Positions 15,941 to 24,246 of a stretch of DNA of 64,000 nucleotides are shown here, piece by piece. Made by a program: the position numbers and the translations under genes. Position 1 is the stretch's first letter; every line of letters starts with the position of its first letter. This DNA is from Mxb001 sp964537955 (GTDB lineage: Bacteria > Actinomycetota > Actinomycetes > S36-B12): the NCBI GenBank assembly GCA_964537955.1, contig CAZICY010000001.1, forward strand, positions 1 to 64,000, read 5' to 3'. A model generated the notes under the pieces. The model was not told where the DNA came from. It made no database searches and worked only from the letters and a program-made list of their open reading frames with translations.

Positions 15941-17140
15941 ATGGCCTACGACGTGAATCGCCTGCGCGCCCGGGTCCCCGGCCTGAGCGAGGGCGCCGCC
16001 CACTTCGACGGCCCCGGAGGCACCCAGGTGCCCGACGAGGTCGCCGATGCCGTCTCGCAGACGCTGCGCGCCGCGGTCTCCAACCGAGGCCGAGGCACGG
16101 CGGCCGAGCGCCGCGCGGACGACATCGTCACGGGAGCGCGCCAGGCGATGGCCGATCTGCTCGGCGCCGACCCGCGCGGCATCGTCTTCGGTCGCAGCAT
16201 GACCCAGATCACGATGGACATCGCGCGCACTCTGGCGCAGGACTGGGGACCGGGCGACGAGGTCGTCGTGAGCCGACTCGACCACGACGCGGACGTGCGG
16301 CCGTGGGTGATCCACGCCGAGCGTGCCGGTGCGACCGTCCGGTGGGCGGAGTTCGACCCTGCGACGGGCGAGATGGCACCCGATCAGGTGCTTCGCCACG
16401 TCACGCCGCGCACGCGACTGGTCGCACTCACCGGCGCGTCCAACCTCATCGGGACGCGGCCCGATCTCACTGCCATCGGCGTCGGAGTGCATGAGCACGG
16501 CGCCCTGTTCTACGTCGATGGCGTGCACCTGACCGCCCACGCCCCCGTCGATATCGCCGCCATCGGCTGCGACTTCTACGCGTGCTCCCCCTACAAGTTC
16601 CTTGGACCCCATCTGGGCGTCGTCGCGGCCTCACCTGACCTCCTCGAGACCCTGCACCCCGACAAGCTCCTGCCCGCAACCAACGTCGTGCCCGAGCGAT
16701 TCGAGCTCGGCACCCTGCCGTATGAACTGCTCGCCGGGGTCACCGCCGCGGTCGACGTGCTCGCAAGCCTCGTCGACGCGCCGGGGGACCGTCGCTCGCG
16801 CATCCTGGCGTCGATGACCGCACTCGAGGACTACGAGGACTCCCTGCACGCGCGCATGCGCGAGGGACTGGAGTCCATCCCCGGCATTCGCCTCTACAGC
16901 AACGCCAAGCACCGCACTCCCACGGAGACGTTCACCATCGACGGCCACGCGCCGGCGGACATCTCGGCTCACCTCGCGGCCCGCGGCGTCAACGCCCCCG
17001 CGGGCAACTTCTACGCCCTCGAGGTGTCGCGCTGGCTCGGGCTCGGCGATGCCGGGGGCGTGCGCGTCGGACTCGCCCCCTACACCCATGACGACGATGT
17101 CGACCGGCTCATCGACGGCCTTCGCGACCTGACGGCCTGA
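15941..17140 (+). CDS. Cysteine desulfurase-like class V aminotransferase
   Basis: This 399-residue PLP enzyme starts HFDGPGGTQVPDEVADAV. PLP-binding elements are YVDGVHLTAHAP (Asp193, His196) and CSPYKFLGPHLG (Schiff-base Lys219). It matches the cysteine desulfurase-like subgroup (TIGR01976 type) related to SufS/CsdA. I see no clear catalytic Cys loop, so true desulfurase activity is uncertain. It may be a lyase or transaminase on another amino acid. No Suf or Isc partners are nearby. The ATG at 15941 is followed by a run of co-directional genes, starting 18 nt downstream with an oxidoreductase. Confidence 0.85.
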   Translation: MAYDVNRLRARVPGLSEGAAHFDGPGGTQVPDEVADAVSQTLRAAVSNRGRGTAAERRADDIVTGARQAMADLLGADPRGIVFGRSMTQITMDIARTLAQDWGPGDEVVVSRLDHDADVRPWVIHAERAGATVRWAEFDPATGEMAPDQVLRHVTPRTRLVALTGASNLIGTRPDLTAIGVGVHEHGALFYVDGVHLTAHAPVDIAAIGCDFYACSPYKFLGPHLGVVAASPDLLETLHPDKLLPATNVVPERFELGTLPYELLAGVTAAVDVLASLVDAPGDRRSRILASMTALEDYEDSLHARMREGLESIPGIRLYSNAKHRTPTETFTIDGHAPADISAHLAARGVNAPAGNFYALEVSRWLGLGDAGGVRVGLAPYTHDDDVDRLIDGLRDLTA

Positions 17141-17157
17141 CCCCACCTGGAGGACCC

Positions 17158-18132
17158 ATGCTCGCCGCTGCCGCCACCGCGATCAGCCCCGACGACCCCC
17201 TGTCGGCGCTCACCGTGGGCGAGTTCCCCGATCCCGAGCCCGCGGACGGCTGGGTGCGCGTCTCGGTGCGCGCCGCTGCACTCAACCACCACGACCTGTG
17301 GAGCCTGCGCGGCGTGGGACTGTCCGCCGACCGCCTGCCCATGATCCTCGGCTGCGACGCCGCGGGCGTCCTCGATGACGGCACCGAGGTGATCGTGTAC
17401 GCGGTCGTCGGGGACCCGGCGGCAGGACACGGCGACGAGACGCTCGACCCGCGACGTTCGATGCTGTCCGAGGTCTATCCGGGCACGCTCGCGGAGTACG
17501 TCTGCGTCCCCGGGCGCAACGTCCTTCCCAAGCCGGCCGCACTCGACTTCGCCTCGGCCGCCTGCCTGCCCACGGCGTGGCTCACGGCGTACCGCATGCT
17601 CGCGACCAAGGCGCAGGTCCAGCCCGGGCAGACCGTCCTCGTGCAGGGAGTGGGCGGCGGCGTCTCGACAGCCGCGATCCAGCTTGCCAAGCAGATGGGT
17701 GCACGCGTGTGGGCCACGAGCCGCGATGAGGCCAAGCGCGCCTTCGCGATCGAGCTCGGCGCCGACGAGGCCTTCGAGCCCGGTGCCCGGCTGCCCGAGC
17801 GCGTGGACGCGGTGATGGAGAGCGTGGGCGAAGCGACGTGGTCGCACTCGCTCAAGTCGCTGCGACCCGGAGGACGGCTGGTGGTCTGCGGCGCCACGAG
17901 CGGGCCCAACCCTCCCGCTGACCTCAACCGCGTCTTCTTCCTCCAGCTCGAGGTGCTCGGGTCCACCATGGGCACGCGCGAGGAGTTCGCCGATCTCATC
18001 GACCTGGTGGTGGCATCAGGCATCCGGCCGACGATCTCCGCCACCTACCCCCTCGCTGACGCACGGCAGGGCTTTGCCCAGATGGCCGACGGCGACGTGC
18101 TCGGCAAGATCGTCCTGCTCACCGGCTCATGA
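17158..18132 (+). CDS. Zinc-independent medium-chain dehydrogenase/quinone oxidoreductase-like protein
   Basis: This 324-residue MDR-superfamily enzyme has the N-terminal GroES-like domain (AAALNHHDLWSLRG, GCDAAGVLDDG) and a Rossmann domain with TVLVQGVGGGVSTAAIQLAK, then LRPGGRLVVCGATSGP. The structural zinc cysteine cluster of alcohol dehydrogenases is absent, pointing to an NADPH-dependent quinone/enal reductase-like enzyme. The ATG has GGAGG 4-5 nt upstream. It overlaps the following GNAT gene by 4 bp (ATGA), so the two are translationally coupled. Confidence 0.88.
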   Translation: MLAAAATAISPDDPLSALTVGEFPDPEPADGWVRVSVRAAALNHHDLWSLRGVGLSADRLPMILGCDAAGVLDDGTEVIVYAVVGDPAAGHGDETLDPRRSMLSEVYPGTLAEYVCVPGRNVLPKPAALDFASAACLPTAWLTAYRMLATKAQVQPGQTVLVQGVGGGVSTAAIQLAKQMGARVWATSRDEAKRAFAIELGADEAFEPGARLPERVDAVMESVGEATWSHSLKSLRPGGRLVVCGATSGPNPPADLNRVFFLQLEVLGSTMGTREEFADLIDLVVASGIRPTISATYPLADARQGFAQMADGDVLGKIVLLTGS

Positions 18133-18698
18133 GACTGCTCCCCGGTCCCGCCGAGGGCGCCATCGCCGTCACGGTGACGTCGCTGCAGACCACCTCGGCC
18201 GACCAGGTCATCGCCACGGGTGACCATCCCGACGGCGCGGACTGGCATCGGGTCGACGAGGCGAAGGCCGAGCGCTCCCGCGACTTCTATCGTCGCGTCG
18301 GGGAGCCATGGCACTGGGTGGATCGCCTGGAGTGGGACGACGATGAGTGGCGCGAGTGGACAGACCGCACCCAGCACCATCTCCTCGTCTGCCGCCAGGA
18401 CGGCACCGACGTCGGCTACGCCGAGCTCGAGCAGCAGGCCGACGGGGACGTGGAGATCGCCTACTTCGGCCTGCTGCCCGAGGCGATCGGCCGCGGCCTC
18501 GGACGCTGGTGGCTGTCCGAGGTGCTGGCCGAGGCCTGGCGGCTGCCGGGGACACGTCGCGTCTGGGTCCACACGTGCACCCTCGATGGCCCCGCCGCCC
18601 TGGCGACGTACCAGGGACGCGGACTGCGCGCCTACGCCAGCGAGGTCGAGTGGCGCATGCCCGACCGTGATGCTCCTGCGCCTAGGCTGACCCCGTGA
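18129..18698 (+). CDS. GNAT-family N-acetyltransferase
   Basis: This 189-residue protein has the GNAT core: the acetyl-CoA loop LLPEAIGRGLGRWWLSEVL (Q/RxxGxG/A pattern) near residues 119-138, then HTCTLDGPAALATYQGRGLRAY, typical of motif B. The N-terminal ~60 residues (DWHRVDEAKAERSRDFY) look family-specific. The acceptor substrate is unknown. It overlaps both neighbours (ATGA with the oxidoreductase, GTGA with the DUF4190 gene). Confidence 0.85.
   Translation: MRLLPGPAEGAIAVTVTSLQTTSADQVIATGDHPDGADWHRVDEAKAERSRDFYRRVGEPWHWVDRLEWDDDEWREWTDRTQHHLLVCRQDGTDVGYAELEQQADGDVEIAYFGLLPEAIGRGLGRWWLSEVLAEAWRLPGTRRVWVHTCTLDGPAALATYQGRGLRAYASEVEWRMPDRDAPAPRLTP
18683..18688 (+). promoter_or_regulatory. 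-10 hexamer TAGGCT of the DUF4190 gene, inside the GNAT gene
   Basis: TAGGCT plus 6 nt precedes the GTG at 18695. It lies within the last codons of the GNAT gene, so the DUF4190 gene probably has its own leaderless transcript besides read-through. Confidence 0.55.
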
Positions 18699-19204
18699 GC
18701 GACCAGCAGCCACCCCCGGCCGAGGGCGAGCAGCCCGACGCGTCCGCGGCACCGACGCCTCCCACTCCGCCGGCACCGACGCCGACGCCACCCGCGCCGC
18801 CCGCTCCTGCTCCCCCACCACCCGCGGCTCCCATGCCCCCCGCAACGCCCCCGCCCGCGTATCCACCACAGACGCCAACGCCTCCTGCGCCGGGCGCCTA
18901 CGCCTACGCGCAGCCTCCTGCGTACCCGGCGAAGCCCAAGACCAACGGCCTCGCGCTGGCCTCGATGATCCTCGGCATCCTCGGCGTCACCATCGGCCTG
19001 TGCCTGATCGCCTTCCCCGTGATGCCGATCCTCGCGGTGGTCTTCGGCCACATCGGGCTGAATCAGATCCGCAAGACGGGCGCGCAGGGACGAGGCTTTG
19101 CCATCACCGGGCTGGTCACGGGCTACATCGGGATCGCACTCGCCGCGCTGTGGCTCATCGGCCTCATCATCGGCACCTTCAGCTCGCCGATGATGACGTT
19201 CTGA
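18695..19204 (+). CDS. DUF4190 domain membrane protein with Pro/Ala-rich N-terminus
   Basis: The first ~85 of 169 residues are a Pro/Ala/Thr-rich disordered tail with Tyr near its end. A two-helix DUF4190 domain follows: TNGLALASMILGILGVTIGL, a GHIGLNQIRKTGAQGRG loop and a second helix. Such proteins are common small actinobacterial membrane proteins of unknown role. The Pro-rich cytoplasmic tail resembles those that recruit partners. The GTG start overlaps the GNAT stop by 4 bp. Confidence 0.83.
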   Translation: MSDQQPPPAEGEQPDASAAPTPPTPPAPTPTPPAPPAPAPPPPAAPMPPATPPPAYPPQTPTPPAPGAYAYAQPPAYPAKPKTNGLALASMILGILGVTIGLCLIAFPVMPILAVVFGHIGLNQIRKTGAQGRGFAITGLVTGYIGIALAALWLIGLIIGTFSSPMMTF

Positions 19205-19229
19205 CACGCGTCTCACTCAAGGCTGATCG

Positions 19230-20120
19230 ATGACGCGCCGCGGGCTCACGCTCTTCATTGCGCTGTCGATCATCTGGGGCACGCCCTATCTCTTCATCCG
19301 CATCGCGGTGGAGTACGTCGAGCCGTCGGTCATGGTGGCCCTGCGCGTCGGCCTGGCCGCGCTGCTGCTGCTGCCCGTGGCCCTCGCGCGCGGGCAATTC
19401 CGGGGCATCCGGCCCTACCTGCCCTGGATCGGGCTCTTCGGGCTCGTCGAGATCACCGGGCCCTTCCTCATGCTGGGCTACGCCGAGACACAGCTCACCA
19501 GCTCGACAACAGCGCTGCTCATCGCCGCAGTCCCCATCGTGGCGGCAGTCCTCGCCCGATCGCTCGGGCTCGACGCACGACTCGGCGGTATGCGCGTGCT
19601 CGGCCTCGGCGTCGGCATCAGCGGCGTGGCCATCCTCGTCGGACTCGACATCCCCGGTGACCAGTGGTGGGCCGTGGGGGCAGCCGCGATCACGGTCGTG
19701 GGCTACGCGCTCGGCCCCATCATCATCTCCACCAAGCTCGCCGATGCGCCGCCCCTGGCCGTCATCAGCCTCGCCCTCGCCGCCAATGCCCTCCTCTACG
19801 CACCGCTCGCGTGGGTGCAGCGGCCTACGACGCCGGTGCCGGCGGTGGCATGGTGGTCCATCGTCGTGCTCGGCGTGGTGGCCACCGCGATCGCCTTCCT
19901 CATCTTCTTCGCACTGGTCGCCGAGGTCGGGCCCTCGCGCATGACCGTGATCACCTTCGTCAATCCCGCGGTCGCGGTGCTCCTCGGAGTGATCGTGCTC
20001 TCCGAGCCCATCACCTGGGGGCTCGTGCTGGGCTTTCCCCTCGTGCTGCTCGGCTCCTACCTCGCCACTCGACCGGATCGCAATCCGGCGGCGCGCGTGG
20101 AGGACGCCCCGCACGCGTGA
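19230..20120 (+). CDS. EamA/DMT-superfamily transporter (RhaT/YdcZ-like)
   Basis: This 296-residue protein has ten predicted helices as two EamA repeats: first LFIALSIIWGTPYLFIRIAV, second starting GAAAITVVGYALGPIIISTK. The C-terminal positive end is typical of drug/metabolite exporters. Substrates of the family include amino acids and nucleosides; none can be assigned here. The ATG at 19230 has AAGG about 7 nt upstream. It is convergent with DUF3817, 7 nt apart. Confidence 0.87.
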   Translation: MTRRGLTLFIALSIIWGTPYLFIRIAVEYVEPSVMVALRVGLAALLLLPVALARGQFRGIRPYLPWIGLFGLVEITGPFLMLGYAETQLTSSTTALLIAAVPIVAAVLARSLGLDARLGGMRVLGLGVGISGVAILVGLDIPGDQWWAVGAAAITVVGYALGPIIISTKLADAPPLAVISLALAANALLYAPLAWVQRPTTPVPAVAWWSIVVLGVVATAIAFLIFFALVAEVGPSRMTVITFVNPAVAVLLGVIVLSEPITWGLVLGFPLVLLGSYLATRPDRNPAARVEDAPHA

Positions 20121-20127
20121 GCGTGAG

Positions 20128-20466
20128 TCACGCCGAGGCGGCGAGCCTCTCGCGGACGCTTCGCGTGACGTAGTGGTCGGCGAAGAAGGATGCGAAGGGG
20201 ATCGTGCCGGCGAGAAGGACCGCGACGGTGCGCACCACGCTGAAGCGCATCCGGAAGCAGACGTCCAGGCCGGTCGCGACGTAGAGGACGTAGAGCCACC
20301 CGTGGGCTTGCCATCCCAGCGCGTAAATCGTCGCGAGGATGCCCTCATCGGTGAGGCCGAAGGCGTACTTCAGGGGCAGGAAGATCACCGACATGACCGC
20401 GAGGAGCACCCCGGTCACCCACGCCATGATGCGAAAGCGCAGGAGTGCGCCACTCAGACCGCTCAT
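20128..20466 (-). CDS. DUF3817 family membrane protein
   Basis: This 112-residue protein has about three helices and the DUF3817 hallmarks LRFRIMAWVTGVLL, PLKYAF, WQAHGWLYVLYVATG and FASFFADHYV. The family is common in actinobacteria and of unknown function; it is sometimes annotated as an integral membrane protein near cytochrome oxidase assembly genes. It overlaps the SURF1 gene by 4 bp (ATGA), which supports co-expression. Confidence 0.88.
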   Translation of the reverse strand: MSGLSGALLRFRIMAWVTGVLLAVMSVIFLPLKYAFGLTDEGILATIYALGWQAHGWLYVLYVATGLDVCFRMRFSVVRTVAVLLAGTIPFASFFADHYVTRSVRERLAASA

Positions 20467-21170
20467 GCGTCCAGGCTATCCGGAGTGCGGCGCACCACCC
20501 ACAGCCACCACATGACCCATACGAAGCCGGCGAAGACGAACCACTGCAGGGTGTACGCCGCGTTCTGGAGCGGGAAGGGCACGTCGGCGGTCTGCACCGT
20601 CAGGGGCACCGGCAGGGGAGCCGGCTCGGATGGCGGATCCTGGCGGGAGAGCACGAGGACGAGGGACACGACCGGAGTGCCCCAGGCGCGCTCGATCTCC
20701 TCCCGCGAGACTGCAACGAGGAGTCCATCGGGCCGACGGGCCTGCTCGGCGTAGAACGCCTCGAAGGGCTGCAGCGCGCCCTCGAGGCGCACCGGGCCCG
20801 CCGGCACCGCCAGTGCAGGACTGTTCGGCGAGTCGACCCAGCCGCGGATCACCGCGACAGTCGTCCCCTCCACCAGGAAGGGAGCCACGACCCACTCCCC
20901 CGCGCGCCCGTCGAGCGAGCGCTGGGCGACCAGCAACTGCTCCGCATCGGCATACGCGCCGGTTGCCGTGGCGGGACGGCCCACCGACGTCGCAGGGAAC
21001 CCCTCGATGTCCGCGGCCTCGAGCACCGGGATGGGAGCAGCGACCGCCGCTCGCTCGGCCTCGACGATGTCGAGCGTGCGCGATCCCTGCCAGAGACCAC
21101 CGGCGACGCACAGGGCCGACAGCACCACGGCGAGCAGGGTGAGCGCGACCAATCGCGCGCTGACCGGCAT
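20463..21170 (-). CDS. SURF1 family cytochrome oxidase assembly protein
   Basis: This 235-residue protein has one N-terminal helix (LVALTLLAVVLSALCVAGG), a periplasmic domain with GAYADAEQLLVAQRS and a VIRGWVDSP block, and a second helix near the C-terminus (YTLQWFVFAGFVWVMWW). This is the two-helix SURF1 layout. SURF1 helps insert heme a into cytochrome aa3 oxidase. ATG 21170 is chosen since it lies directly after the stop of the preceding gene and begins just before the helix. A start at 21263 would add 31 residues overlapping that gene. Confidence 0.87.
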   Translation of the reverse strand: MPVSARLVALTLLAVVLSALCVAGGLWQGSRTLDIVEAERAAVAAPIPVLEAADIEGFPATSVGRPATATGAYADAEQLLVAQRSLDGRAGEWVVAPFLVEGTTVAVIRGWVDSPNSPALAVPAGPVRLEGALQPFEAFYAEQARRPDGLLVAVSREEIERAWGTPVVSLVLVLSRQDPPSEPAPLPVPLTVQTADVPFPLQNAAYTLQWFVFAGFVWVMWWLWVVRRTPDSLDA

Positions 21171-21171
21171 G

Positions 21172-21486
21172 TCAGCGCGTCGGTGGCTCGTCAGCCCCGG
21201 ACTCGCCGGAGCCCCGCTCCTCAGCCTCTTCCGTGTAGCGCGCGTCCGCGGCGCGCTCCTCATCGCCCGGGCCGGAGGGCAGGTTGGGATTCACCTTGCC
21301 GATCTGCTTGCGCATGGACCGGTAGAGCAACACGATCGCGATGACCAGGAAGACGAACGAGATGAGCGCCAGCATCCCGGGCGTGACCCGCGAGGGATCG
21401 ATGGGCGGCTCTTCGGGCAGGGGGCTGGGCAGCGGGCTCTCCTCGAGCAGGAGGGCGGCGAGGAGCGAGGTCACGTCCACCATCAT
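21172..21486 (-). CDS. Small single-helix membrane protein downstream of mca
   Basis: This 104-residue protein has a short Pro/Glu-rich extracytoplasmic N-terminus (LPSPLPEEPPIDPSRVTPG), one helix (MLALISFVFLVIAIVLLYRSM) and a charged cytoplasmic tail with many Glu/Gly. I do not recognise a named domain. Similar small proteins follow mca in other actinobacteria, as far as I recall. ATG 21486 overlaps the mca stop by 4 bp (ATGA) and GGGAGGG lies next to it, so it is very likely co-translated with mca. Confidence 0.75.
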   Translation of the reverse strand: MMVDVTSLLAALLLEESPLPSPLPEEPPIDPSRVTPGMLALISFVFLVIAIVLLYRSMRKQIGKVNPNLPSGPGDEERAADARYTEEAEERGSGESGADEPPTR

Positions 21487-22346
21487 CCCTCCCGGATGCC
21501 GGCGAAGAGATCCGCCTCCGGGATGTGCGTCTCCACGCGCGAGATCGCCAGGTGGTAGTCCTCGGTGGGCCACAGTTCGCGCTGCATGTCGAGCGGCACG
21601 GCGAACCAGATGCCTTCGGGATCGACCTGGGTGCGATGCGCGCGCAGGGCGTCGTCACGGACCGGGAAGTAGTCGTCGACGCGCACGCGCGTCGTCACCG
21701 GGTCCTTGTCCTCCTCGTCCCAGTCGTCCAGCCACTCCGAGTAGGGCGATTCCATGCCCGCCGCGATGAGCGCGTCGTGGAAGGTCATCACGCGATCGCG
21801 GGTGAACGCCATGTTGTAGTAGAGCTTGAGCGGCTCCCAGGGATCGCCGGCGCCGGGATAGGCCGCGGGGTCACCCGCCTTGACGAAGGCCTCCATCGAG
21901 ACCTCGTGGCAGCGGATGTGGTCGGGGTGGGGATAGCCGCCGTTCTCGTCGTACGTCGTGATCACGTGGGGACGGAAGTCGCGGACGAGTCGCACGAGGG
22001 GCTCGGCGGCCGTCTCGAGCGGCAGGTCGGCGAAGCACCCCGGCGGGAGGGGGGGTCGCGGGTCGCCCTCGGGGAAGCCCGAGTCCTCGAAGCCGAGCCA
22101 CGCATGGTCGACGCCGAGGATCGCGACGGCATCGGCCATCTCCCGGCGCCGGACCTCGGTGATCCCGAGGGCTTCGACGTCGGCCTGCGCCGCAGGATTG
22201 AGCACGTCGCCGCGCTCGCCGCCCGTGCACGTCACGACGAGGACCTCGACACCCTCCTTGACGTAGTGAGCGAGGGTCGCCGCGCCCTTGCTGGACTCAT
22301 CGTCGGGATGCGCGTGGACCGCCATGAGGCGAAGGGGCTCGGGCAC
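21483..22346 (-). CDS. mca: Mycothiol S-conjugate amidase
   Basis: Mca cleaves the amide bond of mycothiol conjugates of toxins, releasing a mercapturic acid for export. The 287-residue protein has the LmbE/MshB metal motif AVHAHPDDESSKG (His13, Asp16) and the later zinc histidine in YPHPDHIRCH. EDYHLAISRVETHIPEADLFAGI near the end is typical of Mca rather than MshB. GTG 22346 is chosen because the conserved block starts at residue 5. A start at 22406 would run through the divergent promoter. It is the first gene of a minus-strand operon with the small membrane protein, SURF1 and DUF3817. Confidence 0.94.
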   Translation of the reverse strand: MPEPLRLMAVHAHPDDESSKGAATLAHYVKEGVEVLVVTCTGGERGDVLNPAAQADVEALGITEVRRREMADAVAILGVDHAWLGFEDSGFPEGDPRPPLPPGCFADLPLETAAEPLVRLVRDFRPHVITTYDENGGYPHPDHIRCHEVSMEAFVKAGDPAAYPGAGDPWEPLKLYYNMAFTRDRVMTFHDALIAAGMESPYSEWLDDWDEEDKDPVTTRVRVDDYFPVRDDALRAHRTQVDPEGIWFAVPLDMQRELWPTEDYHLAISRVETHIPEADLFAGIREG

Positions 22347-22352
22347 CCCGCT

Positions 22353-22358
22353 AGTCTC
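22353..22358 (-). promoter_or_regulatory. Weak -10-like hexamer GAGACT of mca
   Basis: GAGACT, 6 nt, then the GTG at 22346 on the minus strand. It fits the NANNNT leaderless geometry but lacks the initial T. Confidence 0.35.
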
Positions 22359-22392
22359 GCAAGGGATCGGCCAATGCGCGAAGGGAGGTGCC

Positions 22393-22881
22393 GTGAGCAG
22401 TGCCATCGACGGGCGCAGCCTGCCCCCCGACCTCCAGGCCCGCTACGGCATCGGCCGCCGGTCGCCGCTGCCCCTCGTGGCCGGGATCATCGCGATCGCC
22501 GGCTTCACCGCGGCCCTGGCCTTCGTGACCTTCAACCTGGTCTCGCCCAAGGTCACCTACGAACTCCTCGCGTGGGACGTCGTCGCGGCCGATCGCGTCG
22601 ACGTGACGTTCGACGTCCGCCGCTCCGAGGAGTGGGACGTCTACTGCGTGGTCCGCGCCCAGGACGAGTCGCGCACGGACGTCGGCTACGCCGTCGTCGG
22701 GCTCCCCCGGGGCACGTCGTACGAGCAACTCACCTACCCCCTCCGCACGCTCGCCCCGGCCTACGTCGTCGAGGTGCTCGCCTGCGAGGCAGGAGCGCCG
22801 CCCGAGCGCGTCGTCCCCCCGCAGTTCCCGCCCGGCGTCGTGCCACCCGAGCAGCCGTGGACGGCGCCCGCCGGGGGCTGA
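22393..22881 (+). CDS. DUF4307 family membrane protein
   Basis: This 162-residue protein begins with the short cytoplasmic motif LPPDLQARYGIGRR, then a single helix (LVAGIIAIAGFTAALAFVTF), and an extracytoplasmic immunoglobulin-like domain (VTFDVRRSEEWDVYCVVRAQD), ending in a Pro-rich tail. DUF4307 proteins are actinobacterial and typically lie beside mca and greA, as here. Their function is unknown. GTG 22393 has GGGAGG about 4 nt upstream, a clear Shine-Dalgarno. Confidence 0.87.
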   Translation: MSSAIDGRSLPPDLQARYGIGRRSPLPLVAGIIAIAGFTAALAFVTFNLVSPKVTYELLAWDVVAADRVDVTFDVRRSEEWDVYCVVRAQDESRTDVGYAVVGLPRGTSYEQLTYPLRTLAPAYVVEVLACEAGAPPERVVPPQFPPGVVPPEQPWTAPAGG

Positions 22882-22897
22882 CCCGGTGGAGTGGCCG

Positions 22898-22903
22898 TAA
22901 CCT
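22898..22903 (+). promoter_or_regulatory. -10 hexamer TAACCT of greA
   Basis: TAACCT plus 6 nt precedes the ATG at 22910, without any Shine-Dalgarno, so greA is probably leaderless. Confidence 0.6.
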
Positions 22904-22909
22904 TGCCCG

Positions 22910-23398
22910 ATGAGCACCGAGATCACCTGGCTCACCCAGGAGGCCTACGACCGGCTCGAGCAGGAGCTCGAGGAGCGGTCGGGCCCGCGTCGCGCCGAGA
23001 TCACCAAGCGCATCGAGGCTGCGCGCGAGGAGGGCGATCTGAAGGAGAACGGCGGCTACCACGCCGCCAAGGAGGAGCAGGGCAAGAACGAGGCCCGCAT
23101 CCGCCAGCTCAAGCAGCTCCTGGAGAACTCCCGCGTCGGCGCTCCCGAGGCCGAGCACGACGAGGTAGCCCCTGGCAAGGTGGTCACCGTGCGCTTCGTC
23201 GACTTCGGCGACGAGGAGACCTTCCTGCTCGGCTCGCGCGAGGAGGCGGCGCATGCCTCCGTCGAGGTCTACTCCCCCACGTCGCCTCTCGGCCAGGCGG
23301 TGCTCGGTGCACGGATCGGCGACACGGTCGCCTATGCGCTCGCCAACGGCAAGCAGGTCACGGTGGAGATCGTCGCCGCGCAGCCGTACGCCGGCTAG
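22910..23398 (+). CDS. greA: Transcription elongation factor GreA
   Basis: GreA rescues backtracked RNA polymerase by stimulating cleavage of the extruded RNA 3' end. The 162-residue protein has an N-terminal coiled coil (EQELEERSGPRRAEITKRIE) whose tip carries the acidic pair in EEGDLKENGGYHAAK, and a C-terminal FKBP-like domain ending GDTVAYALANGKQVTVEIV. Length and motifs are standard. Its TAG stop shares one CTAG with the convergent ABC permease. Confidence 0.95.
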   Translation: MSTEITWLTQEAYDRLEQELEERSGPRRAEITKRIEAAREEGDLKENGGYHAAKEEQGKNEARIRQLKQLLENSRVGAPEAEHDEVAPGKVVTVRFVDFGDEETFLLGSREEAAHASVEVYSPTSPLGQAVLGARIGDTVAYALANGKQVTVEIVAAQPYAG

Positions 23399-24246
23399 CG
23401 GCTCGTCGAGGTGCGGTAGCGCCGCACCGCGAGCGGAGCGAAGATCGCGATGAGCACGGCACACGAGATGAGCGTGTAGGCGATCGGGTTCTGCTGCGGC
23501 CACGCGTCCCCGATGATCCCCGTGGGGTTGCCGAAGAGCTCGCGCGTGGACAGCACGAGCGATGAGATCGGATTCCACTGGGCGATGGGCTGCAGCCACG
23601 CCGGCATGGCCGTGATCGGCACGAAGGCGTTGGACAGGAAGGTGAGCGGGAAGAGCCACACCAGGCCCGCCGTCTGCGCCGTCTCCGGATTGGGCATGTA
23701 GAGCCCGATCCACGACCCGATCCACGCCACGGTGTAGGCGAAGAGGAGCAGCAGAAGGTAGGCGTAGATCGCATGGAGTACGCCGTCGTTGATGCGCCAG
23801 CCGATGAGCAGGCCCGTGACGCTGAGCACGAAGAGGACGAGGATCTGTCGAGCCGCATCCGCGAAGGTCCGCCCGATGAGCACTCCGCCCGACGCCATCG
23901 GCAGCGAGCGGAAGCGGTCGATGATGCCGCGCTTCATATCCTCCGCGAGGCCCACCGTCGCCGCGGCCGAGGCGAAGGCCACCGTCTGCCCGAAGATGCC
24001 CGGCATGAGGTACTGCCGATAGACGTCCGCGTCGGGAGCAGTCGTCGGATCCGCCCCGGGGATCGGGATGGCACCGCCGAAGACGAAGGCGAAGAGCAGC
24101 ACGAAGATCACCGGCTGCACGATCGAGAAGAAGAGCAGTTCCGGCACACGGATCGTCTGGATGAGATTGCGGCGCGCGACGACGAGTCCGTCGTGCAGGC
24201 CCCAGCCGATGATCGGCCGCGGGCGAGTGGGGACAGCGGCGCTCAT
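23395..24246 (-). CDS. ABC-2 type permease, daunorubicin-resistance DrrB family
   Basis: This 283-residue protein has six predicted helices. The DrrB/ABC-2 patterns are RVPELLFFSIVQPVIFVLLF, EDMKRGIIDRFRSLPMASGG and LSNAFVPITAMPAWLQPIAQWNP. It forms the membrane half of an exporter with the ATPase encoded upstream. ATG 24246 overlaps the ATPase stop by 4 bp (ATGA). A longer open frame reaching 24669 runs over the ATPase gene and is not used. The substrate is unknown: lipids, drugs or a metabolite. Confidence 0.92.
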   Translation of the reverse strand: MSAAVPTRPRPIIGWGLHDGLVVARRNLIQTIRVPELLFFSIVQPVIFVLLFAFVFGGAIPIPGADPTTAPDADVYRQYLMPGIFGQTVAFASAAATVGLAEDMKRGIIDRFRSLPMASGGVLIGRTFADAARQILVLFVLSVTGLLIGWRINDGVLHAIYAYLLLLLFAYTVAWIGSWIGLYMPNPETAQTAGLVWLFPLTFLSNAFVPITAMPAWLQPIAQWNPISSLVLSTRELFGNPTGIIGDAWPQQNPIAYTLISCAVLIAIFAPLAVRRYRTSTSR